64,000 nucleotides of DNA from Niabella beijingensis (GCF_020034665.1 NZ_JAIQDI010000002.1:124001-188000), one strand, 5' to 3'; positions 17,967 to 26,397 are shown, numbered from the stretch's first letter. The notes: generated by a model not told the origin, from the letters alone. Numbers and translations are program-made.

Positions 17967-18002
17967 CAAATGTAATTTGAGTATTACGATTTTGCAGAAT
18001 CG
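17967..18002 (-). promoter_or_regulatory. nhaA promoter with overlapping palindrome
   Basis: On the minus strand, TCTG (17998-17995), a 20-bp spacer and TACATTTG (17974-17967, exact TAnnTTTG) lie 44 bp before the nhaA ATG. A 16-bp near-palindrome, CGATTTTGCAGAATCG at 17987-18002, with only one non-complementary pair of positions, overlaps the -33 box and could be an operator. The rest of the 335-bp gap up to 18258 is AT-rich with only the MscS promoter on the other strand. Confidence 0.5.
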
Positions 18003-18217
18003 AAATATATTGTTTTTGTATGTCTTATATCTAAAAAGTCGTTTAAAAATTTTAAAAATTGTTACTTTTTATACAGGAAAGGAACAAATTGTTCAACGAT
18101 TGTCTTGCTGAACTCATTTTAGCAAATATTGGATCGGAATATTGCCGCAAACCTGGTACTGAAATGAATCAGGATGCCATCACTAACAAAAGGTTCAGAT
18201 AATTTCTCCATTTAAAG

Positions 18218-18249
18218 TTTGCCTGGCCGCCGTAAATTGGGTACGTTTG
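18218..18249 (+). promoter_or_regulatory. Promoter of the MscS-type channel gene
   Basis: TTTG at 18218-18221, a 20-bp spacer and TACGTTTG at 18242-18249 match both halves of the Bacteroidota consensus. The ATG at 18259 is only 9 bp beyond the -7 element, so the mRNA leader must be very short. The element covers an alternative in-frame TTG at 18247, which argues for the ATG start. Confidence 0.65.
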
Positions 18250-18258
18250 CTTGTTAAT

Positions 18259-19581
18259 ATGACTTTTTTAAACAGTATTAACATCGATGGCAGTATCCTT
18301 GTTCCGGATAGTAGTGAAGTATATCAATGGACCTATGATATCTGGCAAAAACTAAATATTTCAGACAAAGCGGCACATATCTTTACCAGCGCCAGTTTAT
18401 TATTAGCCACTTTATTCATCCTGCTCATTGCTGATTATATTATCCGCAAGGTTGCTAAAGAATTACTACACAAAGTAATTGCACGCACCCGCTGGACTTG
18501 GGACGATAGGCTGATGGAGAACAAAGCACTTGATGCAGCCAGCAGGCTAATCCTGGTAATTTTTACCCGTCAGCTGTTACCTTATGTTTTTGTTGGGTTC
18601 CCCAGTTTTACAGCCGGCCTTGAAAAGTTCCTGGAGATACTGATCATTATTTTTACATACTCATTGGTAAATAGCATTCTGAAGACTGCCAGGGACCTGA
18701 TGGCGGGTTCTAAAGCTTTTGCTGACAAACCGCTTGACAGCTATCTCCAGGTAGTGCAGATCTTCTTTATTTTCATGGCCGGAACCCTGATCGTGTCTTC
18801 CCTAACGGGGAGTTCGCCCTGGTCCTTCCTGGTTTCCCTCGGCGCTGCTTCAGCAATCCTGATGCTGGTTTTCAAAGACACCATCCTTGGGTTTGTGGCC
18901 AGCATCCAGGTTTCTGCAAACGATTCCATCAGGGTTGGCGACTGGATCGAGATGCCCAAATATGGCGTTGATGGCGATGTGATGCAAATAAACCTGAACA
19001 ATGTACGGGTGCGCAATTTTGACAAGACGGTGGTTACCATACCAACCTACACCTTGCTAAGTGATGCCTTTAAAAATTACCGGGGTATGGAGGAAAGCGG
19101 TGGAAGAAGGATCAAGCGAGCCATCAATATTAAAATATCCTCGATCCGTTACCTGACCCGCGATGAGATTGAAACGCTCAAAAAGATACAGCTCTTAAAA
19201 GAATATATTAACAAACGGGAAACAGAAATCCAGGTATATAATCAAAAATACCAGGTTGACAGTTCCGTTCCTGTTAATGGAAGAAGAATGACCAATGTAG
19301 GTCTTTTCCGGTCTTATATTCTTTCCTATGCAAAGCATAACCCGGAGATACATAAGGATATGACCTTAATGGTACGGCAGTTGGCGCCTACTGAGTATGG
19401 GCTTCCCTTAGAACTTTATATGTTTACCAACGGAACTAACTGGGGGTATTTTGAAGATACAATGGCCGATCTTTTTGATCACCTGCTGGCCGCCATTAAA
19501 TTTTTTCATCTTGAAGTGTTTGAATCTCCTGCATCAGATGATCTCCGCAGGTTGCGAATAGCCAGGGAAATGGCAGGGTAA
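18259..19581 (+). CDS. MscS-family mechanosensitive channel (YbdG-like)
   Basis: 440 aa from ATG 18259. Several N-terminal transmembrane helices precede the conserved pore helix and beta domain: L-G-A-A-S-A-I-L-M-L-V-F-K-D-T-I-L-G, then N-D-S-I-R-V-G-D-W-I-E-M and V-T-I-P-T-Y-T-L-L-S-D-A-F. The R-R-I-K-R segment just after the beta domain and an extra cytoplasmic region of about 150 aa resemble E. coli YbdG rather than MscS itself. Role: release of solutes on hypo-osmotic shock from the inner membrane. Its neighbours, nhaA and the DUF305 gene, fit an ion-stress group. Confidence 0.88.
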   Translation: MTFLNSINIDGSILVPDSSEVYQWTYDIWQKLNISDKAAHIFTSASLLLATLFILLIADYIIRKVAKELLHKVIARTRWTWDDRLMENKALDAASRLILVIFTRQLLPYVFVGFPSFTAGLEKFLEILIIIFTYSLVNSILKTARDLMAGSKAFADKPLDSYLQVVQIFFIFMAGTLIVSSLTGSSPWSFLVSLGAASAILMLVFKDTILGFVASIQVSANDSIRVGDWIEMPKYGVDGDVMQINLNNVRVRNFDKTVVTIPTYTLLSDAFKNYRGMEESGGRRIKRAINIKISSIRYLTRDEIETLKKIQLLKEYINKRETEIQVYNQKYQVDSSVPVNGRRMTNVGLFRSYILSYAKHNPEIHKDMTLMVRQLAPTEYGLPLELYMFTNGTNWGYFEDTMADLFDHLLAAIKFFHLEVFESPASDDLRRLRIAREMAG

Positions 19582-19704
19582 GACCAACAGTTTGAAAATC
19601 CTCTTTCAGATAGCCTTTTGTAAAGCCACTTAATCATACTGGATTGATTATTGAGGACTGATAGTAAGCAAATATCAATTTATCAATCAGCAAATTATTT
19701 TGTT

Positions 19705-20154
19705 ATGAAACAGATGAGTTACAAAAAGTTTGGCATTATGATGATCATTTCCTTTTTTGTCATGTATTTAGCCATGTTTGTAAATATGGATCAGGCGGAT
19801 CACTACCATACTAGTCTTACCAGGATCTATATGGCGCTGATCATGGTAGCGCCAATGGCGGTTATTATGATCGGGATGATGAGTAGTATGTACCCCAATA
19901 AGAGAACAAATCGCATCATTATTGCAGGGGCGATTGTTGTATTTATTACAGCATTGGCGGCATTACGCAGCCAGACGGCTATTGGCGATATCCAATACAT
20001 GAAGGCCATGATTCCACATCACTCCTCCGCCATTATGACCAGTAAACATGCAGCTATTAAAGATCCGGAAGTAAAACAACTTTCAGAGCAAATTATCCAA
20101 TCCCAGGAAAGAGAGATCCACCAGATGGAACAAATCCTTCAACGAATGAAGTAA
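19705..20154 (+). CDS. DUF305 membrane protein
   Basis: 149 aa from ATG 19705. The longer frame from a TTG at 19651 adds 18 residues without a signal and is less likely. Three transmembrane helices (about 9-26, 42-62, 71-88) are followed by M-I-P-H-H-S-S-A-I at 102-110, the DUF305 motif, then H-A-A and a Glu/Gln-rich helix ending M-E-Q-I-L-Q-R-M-K. The N-terminal half is Met-rich. DUF305 proteins are often found next to copper or other metal resistance genes; the His pair is a likely metal ligand. Exact function unknown. Confidence 0.88.
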   Translation: MKQMSYKKFGIMMIISFFVMYLAMFVNMDQADHYHTSLTRIYMALIMVAPMAVIMIGMMSSMYPNKRTNRIIIAGAIVVFITALAALRSQTAIGDIQYMKAMIPHHSSAIMTSKHAAIKDPEVKQLSEQIIQSQEREIHQMEQILQRMK

Positions 20155-20364
20155 CAGCGTTTATAAATTATTATGGGATATACATAGCTTTCTATTTTTG
20201 ATATAGGTATTAACATCATTCATTTTTAGCAATAATTTCCAACTGTTCATATCGATCCTTCCGCAGGCGGGTGGTAAACAAACATTCTGCACCAGTAAGC
20301 TCATTGCTTTTGTAGTCAACGAGTTACGACAATTTTTTTGTTTTTTTAGAAAAATTCCGACCGT

Positions 20365-20397
20365 TTTGCCCGGCCCATTCGTCAAAAAATAAATTTA
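20365..20397 (+). promoter_or_regulatory. Possible promoter of the SDR-like gene
   Basis: TTTG at 20365-20368, a 21-bp spacer and TAAATTTA at 20390-20397 (7 of 8 matches). The ATG follows 4 bp later, implying a nearly leaderless transcript. Confidence 0.4.
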
Positions 20398-20401
20398 GCG
20401 A

Positions 20402-21205
20402 ATGAAAAATCTAAAAGACAAAGTAGCCGCTGTATTTGCGGCATCCGGCGATATTGCAAGAGCAGTTGCCGAGTCGTTAGCAGAGCATGGCGCAAAAGTG
20501 TATGTCACCGCCCGGAATTTTGAAGTAGTAAGCCAATTGGCCCGGGAAATTACTGACAATGGTGGATGGGCAGAAGCCGCAAAGGTGGATGCACTGAAGG
20601 AAACCGAGATCGATAACTTCTTATCAAAAGTTGTTGCCGATAACGGCCGGCTGGATGTTATATTCAACGGTATCGGGGCCAGTTATAGCGAAATGGGAGG
20701 TCGCCCGCCTACAACAGAGGCAACTTTTGAGCAATTTATGACGCCAATGGAAAAGATCTGTGGATCCCAATTCCTCACTTCGAGGGCTGCTGCAAGGTAT
20801 ATGGTACAAACCGGATCCGAAGGAACTATCTTGCTTCTTACGGCAGCTTTATCAAGATCGAAGCTTCCGAATGTGGCTGGCATTACTGCTGCCAGCGCTG
20901 CTGTTGAAGGGTTGACACGAGCTATGGCTGCAGAATGGGGCGTAAGTGGAATAAAAGTCATTTGTATTTGCGCCGGTGCTTTAATGGAAACAAAGCGCAT
21001 TTCCGGATGGATCGATGCTACAGCAGAGCAATACGGAGTTCCCAGGGAACAGCTGGTGGCGCAGTATAAGGCCTTCGACATACTCAATACAAGCCCGACC
21101 TTAAAACAAGTGGGTGAGACCGCCGCATTCCTCGCTTCAGAAACAGGAGTAGCATTCAACAGCCATGTTGTGGATGTGGATTGCGGGAAGCTGAATATAT
21201 TATAG
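20402..21205 (+). CDS. SDR-fold protein lacking the catalytic Tyr-Lys
   Basis: 267 aa, length and layout of a short-chain dehydrogenase/reductase: first beta strand V-A-A-V-F, L-D-V-I-F-N-G-I-G (the NNAG region), a 140-175 catalytic region and the C-terminal V-V-D-V-D-C-G. However, the glycine motif TGxxxGIG reads A-A-S-G-D-I-A (residues 13-19), and the YxxxK motif reads I161-T-A-A-S165, so both catalytic residues are replaced. The start is a normal fold start with no alternative. It may bind a ligand or NAD(P) without SDR catalysis, or use another mechanism. It stands alone between a terminator and the DUF305 gene. Confidence 0.82.
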   Translation: MKNLKDKVAAVFAASGDIARAVAESLAEHGAKVYVTARNFEVVSQLAREITDNGGWAEAAKVDALKETEIDNFLSKVVADNGRLDVIFNGIGASYSEMGGRPPTTEATFEQFMTPMEKICGSQFLTSRAAARYMVQTGSEGTILLLTAALSRSKLPNVAGITAASAAVEGLTRAMAAEWGVSGIKVICICAGALMETKRISGWIDATAEQYGVPREQLVAQYKAFDILNTSPTLKQVGETAAFLASETGVAFNSHVVDVDCGKLNIL

Positions 21206-21213
21206 TATTTTAG

Positions 21214-21256
21214 GGTTGCAGCGCCTACGGAAGGGCTGCAACCTCATTTTATTTTT
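21214..21256 (+). terminator. Rho-independent terminator after the SDR-like gene
   Basis: A 9-bp perfect stem (GGTTGCAGC at 21214-21222 with GCTGCAACC at 21235-21243, 12-nt loop) is followed by a T-rich run to 21256. It lies 8 bp after the SDR stop and before the sigma factor start. Confidence 0.75.
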
Positions 21257-21266
21257 AAAGGATTAA

Positions 21267-22124
21267 ATGGAAAAGGAAGCTATCCTCAAATCGGCAATGT
21301 CCGGTGATATCAATGCATTTCAAACACTATTTGGCGAGTTTCAAAATCAATTGAAGTCTTACCTGTATCGTTTGCTTACCGATCGGGATGATGTGGATGA
21401 CCTGACGCACGACACTTTTATAAAAGCTTTTACAAAAATTTCCAGCTTTAACCAGGATTCATCGCTGAAAACATGGGTGTTCAAAATAGCGACCAACCTT
21501 GCCTACGATCATTTACGCAAGTTAAAAAGATGGCAGGCAGATGCGCAGGACCGCGCGGCAGACCTGGCAATAAGCTCAGAGGAGATTAGGCAGGTATTTT
21601 GGATGGTTCATGATACCTCACCTGCCGGTGCATACGAAATGAGAGAACACATTGATTATTGTTTTACTTGTATTTCAAAAACGCTTCCCATAGAGAACCA
21701 GGTAGCGCTTATTTTAAAGAATATTTACGATTTTCAGATAAAGGAAATCGGTCTTATCCTGGACAAGACCGAGGGAGTGATCAAACATTTGTTGAATGAC
21801 GCCCGGAATACGATGACCGATATTTTTGAGCATCGATGTGCTTTAATCAACCAAAAAGGGATTTGTCATCAATGCAGCCATATCAACGAAATATTCAACC
21901 CCAAACAAAATCAGCAGGTGGAACTGATGAAGTTGGAACTGGTAAAAGCATCAAAGAAATATAACCGGGAGCAGCTTTTTACATTGCGCACTTTACTGGT
22001 AAAGGCGATCGATCCGCTTCATGCGGCAGGTACCGACTTTCACGAAGAAATAATGAATTGCCTTAAGACTGCGATTGGTGAAAAACAGGATTTTTTTGAG
22101 CGTAAGTCAGATAAGAAAGAGTAA
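21267..22124 (+). CDS. ECF-type sigma factor with cysteine-containing C-terminal extension
   Basis: 285 aa, longer than the usual 170-200 of ECF factors. Region 2 is at residues 10-90 (D-V-D-D-L-T-H-D-T-F-I-K-A-F, then L-K-T-W-V-F-K-I-A-T-N-L-A-Y-D). Region 4 is at about 135-185 (L-P-I-E-N-Q-V-A-L-I-L, then I-K-E-I-G-L-I-L). Two CxxC pairs, C132/C135 and C200/C203, plus C191, suggest a metal or redox site, and the remaining 80 residues are a helical extension. No anti-sigma gene is adjacent; the extension may regulate activity in cis, as known for some ECF groups. That last point is inference. Confidence 0.85.
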   Translation: MEKEAILKSAMSGDINAFQTLFGEFQNQLKSYLYRLLTDRDDVDDLTHDTFIKAFTKISSFNQDSSLKTWVFKIATNLAYDHLRKLKRWQADAQDRAADLAISSEEIRQVFWMVHDTSPAGAYEMREHIDYCFTCISKTLPIENQVALILKNIYDFQIKEIGLILDKTEGVIKHLLNDARNTMTDIFEHRCALINQKGICHQCSHINEIFNPKQNQQVELMKLELVKASKKYNREQLFTLRTLLVKAIDPLHAAGTDFHEEIMNCLKTAIGEKQDFFERKSDKKE

Positions 22125-22302
22125 TCTGTTCCTGTAAAAGCCTGGCTCATCCATCGCATTGGGTGTTTCGATGTGCAATACCCAAAAGCCAGCAGAATGT
22201 GGCTGAGGATAGTGCTAAAAACTGAATGCAGAGGCCACTATTATGAATATACATCCCCCGCAGAACCAAAAGATATTATCAAATTTTTCCTTCTTCGATA
22301 AA

Positions 22303-22324
22303 TTAATCGTAATATTGCGATTAA
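22303..22324. promoter_or_regulatory. Operator-like palindrome upstream of arsR
   Basis: ATCGTAATATTGCGAT at 22306-22321 is palindromic except for one pair, and flanking TTA/TAA extends it to 22 bp. It ends 10 bp before the arsR ATG, the usual position for ArsR autoregulation. Confidence 0.6.
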
Positions 22325-22334
22325 TAATTGAAGT

Positions 22335-22664
22335 ATGGGAATTACAAAAACAGAAATATTTAATAAGCAACAGAATAGATTAGCCACTATTCTAAAAGCA
22401 CTGGCGCACCCTGCACGTATAGCCATCCTTCAGCATATTATTAAATCGCAGGCCTGTATTTGTAATGACCTGGTGGAAGAATTGGGCCTGGCCCAGGCCA
22501 CCATTTCCCAACACCTGCGGGAGTTAAAAAATACGGGGATTATCAAAGGAAGTATTGAGGGAACCAGTATCTGCTATTGTATTGACGAAAAAGTGTGGGC
22601 ACAGGTAAACAATGAACTTTCGATATTTTTTACCTCATTTACCCCTGGGAAAAGCTGCTGTTAA
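22335..22664 (+). CDS. arsR: ArsR-family repressor
   Basis: 109 aa. Winged-helix layout: L-A-H-P-A-R-I-A-I-L at 23-32, recognition helix A-Q-A-T-I-S-Q-H-L-R-E-L near 53-64, and a wing. C41-I-C43 falls where ArsR proteins carry the metalloid-binding Cys pair, and a C-terminal K-S-C-C adds two more thiols. Expected to release its operator on arsenite or antimonite binding. First gene of an operon with a DUF6428 protein and arsC. Confidence 0.9.
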   Translation: MGITKTEIFNKQQNRLATILKALAHPARIAILQHIIKSQACICNDLVEELGLAQATISQHLRELKNTGIIKGSIEGTSICYCIDEKVWAQVNNELSIFFTSFTPGKSCC

Positions 22665-22683
22665 AAAAAATTTAGGATCATTC

Positions 22684-22699
22684 ATCGCAATAATGCAAT
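22684..22699. promoter_or_regulatory. Second, partial ArsR-type site
   Basis: ATCGCAATAATGCAAT repeats the half-site ATCGnAATA seen upstream of arsR; the second half is degenerate. It lies between arsR and the DUF6428 gene. Confidence 0.4.
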
Positions 22700-22725
22700 A
22701 TTATAAACAATTAAAATAAAAAAAT

Positions 22726-23202
22726 ATGAAACTGTCTGAAATTAAAAGCATATTACCTGGCCTGGATAATGTAGCATTTCTGCTACCTGACGGTACCAAA
22801 GTGCCGGAACACTTTCATGTAACAGAAGTAGGAATAGTAAATAAGCACTTTATTGATTGTGGTGGTACAACCCGTTATGAAGCTAAAGTTAACTTCCAAC
22901 TCTGGAATGCCAATGACTATGAGCACCGTTTAAAGCCCGCTAAATTGCTAAATATTATCAATCTCTGCGAACAAAAACTTTCTATTACTGATAACCTGGA
23001 AGTGGAAGTTGAATACCAGGGTGACACCATTGGTAAGTATGCTCTGGATTTTGACGGAGCATCATTTGTTCTTGTGTCCACTGTTACCGATTGCCTTGCA
23101 AAAGATAGTTGTGGAGTGCCTGCAGAAAAGCAAAAAATATCATTAAAAGAATTATCTGTTAATGCTGAAACCTGCTGCTCACCTGGAGGAGGCTGTTGCT
23201 AA
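22726..23202 (+). CDS. DUF6428 family protein of the ars operon
   Basis: 158 aa, no signal peptide. I recognise the family from Bacteroidota ars operons: K-L-S-E-I-K-S-I-L-P at the start, H-F-H-V-T-E-V-G at 29-36, D-C-G-G-T-T-R-Y-E. The C-terminus is cysteine-rich (T-C-C-S-P-G-G-G-C-C), as expected of a thiophilic metalloid-binding tail. Function unestablished; placement between arsR and arsC suggests arsenic handling. Confidence 0.82.
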   Translation: MKLSEIKSILPGLDNVAFLLPDGTKVPEHFHVTEVGIVNKHFIDCGGTTRYEAKVNFQLWNANDYEHRLKPAKLLNIINLCEQKLSITDNLEVEVEYQGDTIGKYALDFDGASFVLVSTVTDCLAKDSCGVPAEKQKISLKELSVNAETCCSPGGGCC

Positions 23203-23258
23203 AAATAACAAAGGGGGGTTAACGCCATAAAAATCATTTAATCAAAACAAAAAAATAC

Positions 23259-23672
23259 ATGAAAAAAGTTTTAGTGCTTTGTACCGGGAATAGTTGCCGC
23301 AGCCAGATTGCCGAAGGTTATTTAAGACATTTTGCCGGGGATAAGGCAGAGATCTATAGCGCCGGTGTAGAAACGCATGGTGTAAACCCGAAAGCGATAG
23401 CCACGATGGAAGCCGATGGTATTGATATCTCTGGCCACACCTCTAACAATGTTGCAGAGTACAACAATATCGACTTTGACTATGTAATTACCGTATGTGA
23501 TAACGCAAAGGAAAGATGCCCTTTCTTCCCCACTAATGCGGTAAAATTCCATTACAATTTTCCTGATCCCGCAAAATTGCAGGGGACAGAAGAAGAAACA
23601 ATGCAGGAATTTGCAAGGGTAAGAGATATGATAAAAGACTACGCTAAAAATTTTGTTCAAACCAACCTGTAA
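23259..23672 (+). CDS. arsC: Thioredoxin-coupled arsenate reductase
   Basis: 137 aa, low-molecular-weight phosphatase fold. C8-T-G-N-S-C-R14 is the CX5R loop, and C80-x6-C87 are the two resolving cysteines in the spacing of the Staphylococcus pI258 enzyme (C82 and C89). It reduces arsenate to arsenite in the cytoplasm. It is the third and last gene of the operon; no arsenite pump follows. The next gene is convergent. Confidence 0.92.
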   Translation: MKKVLVLCTGNSCRSQIAEGYLRHFAGDKAEIYSAGVETHGVNPKAIATMEADGIDISGHTSNNVAEYNNIDFDYVITVCDNAKERCPFFPTNAVKFHYNFPDPAKLQGTEEETMQEFARVRDMIKDYAKNFVQTNL

Positions 23673-23833
23673 TACCTGCAAATAACTGCGCACCGGCACA
23701 CGAACGTAAAAGCTTTCTTTTTTAGACCGGTATCTGGCGCTTTGGATATTCCTGGCGATAGCTTCTGGCATCAATGGTATTTAATAAAGAGATATTTTAG
23801 AAACTTAAAATGCAATCTCGTCTAATTTGTTTT

Positions 23834-25066
23834 TTATTGTCTTGCCACTATTTGCTCTTTTTTTTCTCTCTCCGGATTACAGAACGTATAACCACTGCTG
23901 GTAGTATAAACTTTAAAACCATTATGTCGCAATACAGCAAAAAAATCCTCCCGGGTTGCTTTGTAGCATAAGCGTGTAGTTACTCTTTTTTCTTTATCCA
24001 GGCATTTCAGATCTGTAAACCGAACCCCATACCAATACTGCATCTGGTCTACAAAAACTGCCAGAGGCACGTTTTCATACACCCGTTCTGTATTTTTCCA
24101 AACAGTAAAACCTTCGATATCCTCACACCTTTGAGTCATAATACTATCCTTAATTATCTCTTTGTCTTTTATTTTGACAAAGGCGGACCAATCGCTAAAG
24201 TTCAAAGTTTCGGAGTTACCTGAAGGAAAACTGGCTTCCAGGCGGCCTTTTGATACAGCAATCAAACTGCCGCCTTCTATGGCCCGCAGGTCAAAACTGC
24301 CGCCCTGGCTGGTGATATTGACATTAGGTCCGGTCATTGTTAACGCTCCCTGGCTTTCAGCAAATACTTCTCCCTGCATCAGGGATGCTGTTAAGGTGCC
24401 TGTTGATGGGTCAGGTGCTATTTTCAACTTGGTTTGGGCATTTAGTCGCAAAACGGTATTGCCAGGTAACACCACCAGGTATTGCTGTTCCGAAGCTGTG
24501 CTAATTTCGTGCCCTCGGAAACGAATTGTGTCATCGGTGCCATTATGTTGTTGATAAACAATCTTTCCAGGCCGTTGTATTATCCTTAGACCGTTATACC
24601 GCAACTGCAGGCTTGTATTGCTATCCACCAGGTAGTTCTTTTCGCCATCCTTAATAGTGCAATTAAATTCCGTGGTATTTATATCACCGGCTTCTATTGA
24701 AGCACCGCATATTACTTTATATTGTTGCCTTTCCGAAAGCACTTTGTTCATCCACAACCCAACTACAAGCAATACGCTGGCAGCAATAGGTACCGCATAT
24801 TTTACCAAAGTTCGTTTTCTTTGTGCCACTTTTCGGGCAGCTGCTATTGTCACAATTTTGCGGGCTAAGGCAGCGGCATCCACCTTTGGCAGATTTTCTG
24901 CTGGCGGCGATGGCATTTCCGCATTTACTTCTTCTATCAACTGTGCCAGCTCTTCATCGTCGTATAAATTCCATAACTGGATGAATGCGGCTTCTTCCTG
25001 TGCGGTAGCGCTACCTTCCAAATGTTTTTTTATCAATGATTTTATTACAAGTGTATTATCAGTCAT
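23834..25066 (-). CDS. FecR-family anti-sigma factor
   Basis: 410 aa. The N-terminal 85 residues are the cytoplasmic sigma-binding part (L-I-K-K-H-L-E-G-S-A-T at 10-20, then an E-E-A-A-F-I-Q-L-W helix). One transmembrane helix lies at about 88-105, followed by a periplasmic FecR domain with repeated beta motifs (V-V-L-P-G-N-T-V-L-R-L-N-A-Q-T near 200) and a DUF4974-like C-terminus near 340-400. It overlaps the sigma gene by 8 bp, so the pair is coupled. It would pass a signal from a TonB receptor to the sigma factor. Confidence 0.93.
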   Translation of the reverse strand: MTDNTLVIKSLIKKHLEGSATAQEEAAFIQLWNLYDDEELAQLIEEVNAEMPSPPAENLPKVDAAALARKIVTIAAARKVAQRKRTLVKYAVPIAASVLLVVGLWMNKVLSERQQYKVICGASIEAGDINTTEFNCTIKDGEKNYLVDSNTSLQLRYNGLRIIQRPGKIVYQQHNGTDDTIRFRGHEISTASEQQYLVVLPGNTVLRLNAQTKLKIAPDPSTGTLTASLMQGEVFAESQGALTMTGPNVNITSQGGSFDLRAIEGGSLIAVSKGRLEASFPSGNSETLNFSDWSAFVKIKDKEIIKDSIMTQRCEDIEGFTVWKNTERVYENVPLAVFVDQMQYWYGVRFTDLKCLDKEKRVTTRLCYKATREDFFAVLRHNGFKVYTTSSGYTFCNPEREKKEQIVARQ

Positions 25067-25637
25067 TGTTGAAGATTTTTAAGATCCATAAAATGAGTAC
25101 AACAGGAAGTTGCCCTCTTTTCTTCAGATAGCCGGTAATGTAGTCCCGAGCCGCGGCCAGGTGGCTTTTTACAGTTTCGTCTTTTATACCCAGTTCTGTC
25201 CCAATTTCCTTGCGCGACATACCCGTATTTATAAACAACTCCATTACTTTTCTTCGCATAGGTGATAGCTGTTGCAAAGCATTATCTATATGACGAAGGG
25301 TTTCTTTGTGGGATAGAATATCGATCAGGCTTTTAGGATCCGGTATCTTGTCATCATCATCCGGCAAAGAAGTTATTGGAGGATTCTTTTTTTCATTTCG
25401 TAAATAATCAACGGCTTTACGCATACCGGTAAGGATTAACCAACCTTCAGGATAGGGAATTTTATCCATTAAATGCCGGTGTTCCCAAAGCGTTAAAAAG
25501 GTATCTTGTAAGATCTCTTCTGTGCTACATGGATTTCGTACGTAGCGATTAACATATGCGTACAATCTATTGTGATAGGTTGCAATAATTTCGGAAAGAT
25601 CTTTTTCCGAACCGGATACCAGGTGATCAAATAGCAT
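25059..25637 (-). CDS. FecI-like ECF sigma factor
   Basis: 192 aa. Region 2: C-S-T-E-E-I-L-Q-D-T-F-L-T-L-W-E-H. Region 4: L-S-P-M-R-R-K-V-M-E-L-F, then M-S-R-K-E-I-G-T-E-L-G-I-K-D-E-T-V-K-S-H-L-A-A-A. It lacks the 80-residue extension of the other sigma factor. Partner of the following FecR gene. Probable targets are the SusC/SusD genes some 1.3-6 kb to the right, by the common Bacteroidota pattern; this is not proven here. Confidence 0.93.
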   Translation of the reverse strand: MLFDHLVSGSEKDLSEIIATYHNRLYAYVNRYVRNPCSTEEILQDTFLTLWEHRHLMDKIPYPEGWLILTGMRKAVDYLRNEKKNPPITSLPDDDDKIPDPKSLIDILSHKETLRHIDNALQQLSPMRRKVMELFINTGMSRKEIGTELGIKDETVKSHLAAARDYITGYLKKRGQLPVVLILWILKIFNND

Positions 25638-25641
25638 GTTA

Positions 25642-25649
25642 CCTCCTTT
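25642..25649 (-). promoter_or_regulatory. Strong Shine-Dalgarno-like site before the fecI-like gene
   Basis: Read on the minus strand, AAGGAGG stands 4 nt before the ATG at 25637. Such sites are rare in this window and unusual for Bacteroidota; the spacing is short. Confidence 0.35.
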
Positions 25650-25943
25650 TTCATGTAGTAAGCCGCAAAAACGAATTACTGGTTTAGGGAAGGATCAGGG
25701 GAAAGAAAATTTTTAAAAAAAAGTCAGATTTTGATTCACCCGTATACCCTCTTTTTTACGTATAATATATTAGAAGGGTTGCTTAATTAACTGATTTGGC
25801 AATACTAATTTAAGCATTACTTCTGGGTATTGTTCATTTTTTGTAAAATAAAAATCATCAAAACATTTTTTGATGATTGAGGGAAAAGAAATGCTATAAC
25901 TGGTTGTATTAAATATTAAAACCGGATTGGTTCAGTTTGAAAT
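25650..25943. other. Intergenic, no gene seen
   Basis: AT-rich divergent region between the sigma factor and the 92-aa gene. It must hold both promoters, but I see no full TTTG/TAnnTTTG pair. Confidence 0.5.
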
Positions 25944-26222
25944 ATGAAAACAATTTGCCAAAATACAGGAAAAGTCATTTACAACACCCGAACGGATGCA
26001 ATGGACACTATGGTGGGTTTGCGTGCCAGACTGAAGGTAAAGAGTGAATACGGTGTTCGCATAAAACGCAGAGTGAAGAAGCCGGGAACCAAACGAATCT
26101 ATTATTGTGAATATTGTTGTGGCTTTCACCTCACAAGCTGGAGCTGGTGGCCTTTTGGAACAAAAAACTATTTAACCAGACAACAGCAAAAAAGGAAATA
26201 TGAAACAATGTTTACCATATAA
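25944..26222 (+). CDS. Small C5..CxxCxxxH protein, 92 aa
   Basis: Basic protein with a Cys at residue 5 and the motif Y-Y-C-E-Y-C-C-G-F-H-L-T-S in its second half. The C-x2-C-x3-H-L-T-S pattern is common in small zinc-ribbon-like proteins of phages and mobile DNA, where it follows a C-x-x-x-K/G half site as here. No other domain is visible. It is on its own between the fecI/fecR pair and the secreted 138-aa protein. Function unknown. Confidence 0.6.
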   Translation: MKTICQNTGKVIYNTRTDAMDTMVGLRARLKVKSEYGVRIKRRVKKPGTKRIYYCEYCCGFHLTSWSWWPFGTKNYLTRQQQKRKYETMFTI

Positions 26223-26397
26223 ATATAATTGCCTGCTCAGCCAAGAAAACAAGGAATACCATGGCTGGGCGGCTTTTAAACGAAGAAAGGGTATGCTATT
26301 ACTCTAATAACTGCATACCCTCTAAACAAATCAGTAAAAACAACCGAAATTGTTTTTACCAGTCTTCATTTAAACTCAATTTAAAATTAATACTAAA

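Noticed and set aside
20161..20385. 74-aa minus-strand frame before the SDR-like gene
   Set aside because: Overlaps the SDR promoter region and shows no coding character.
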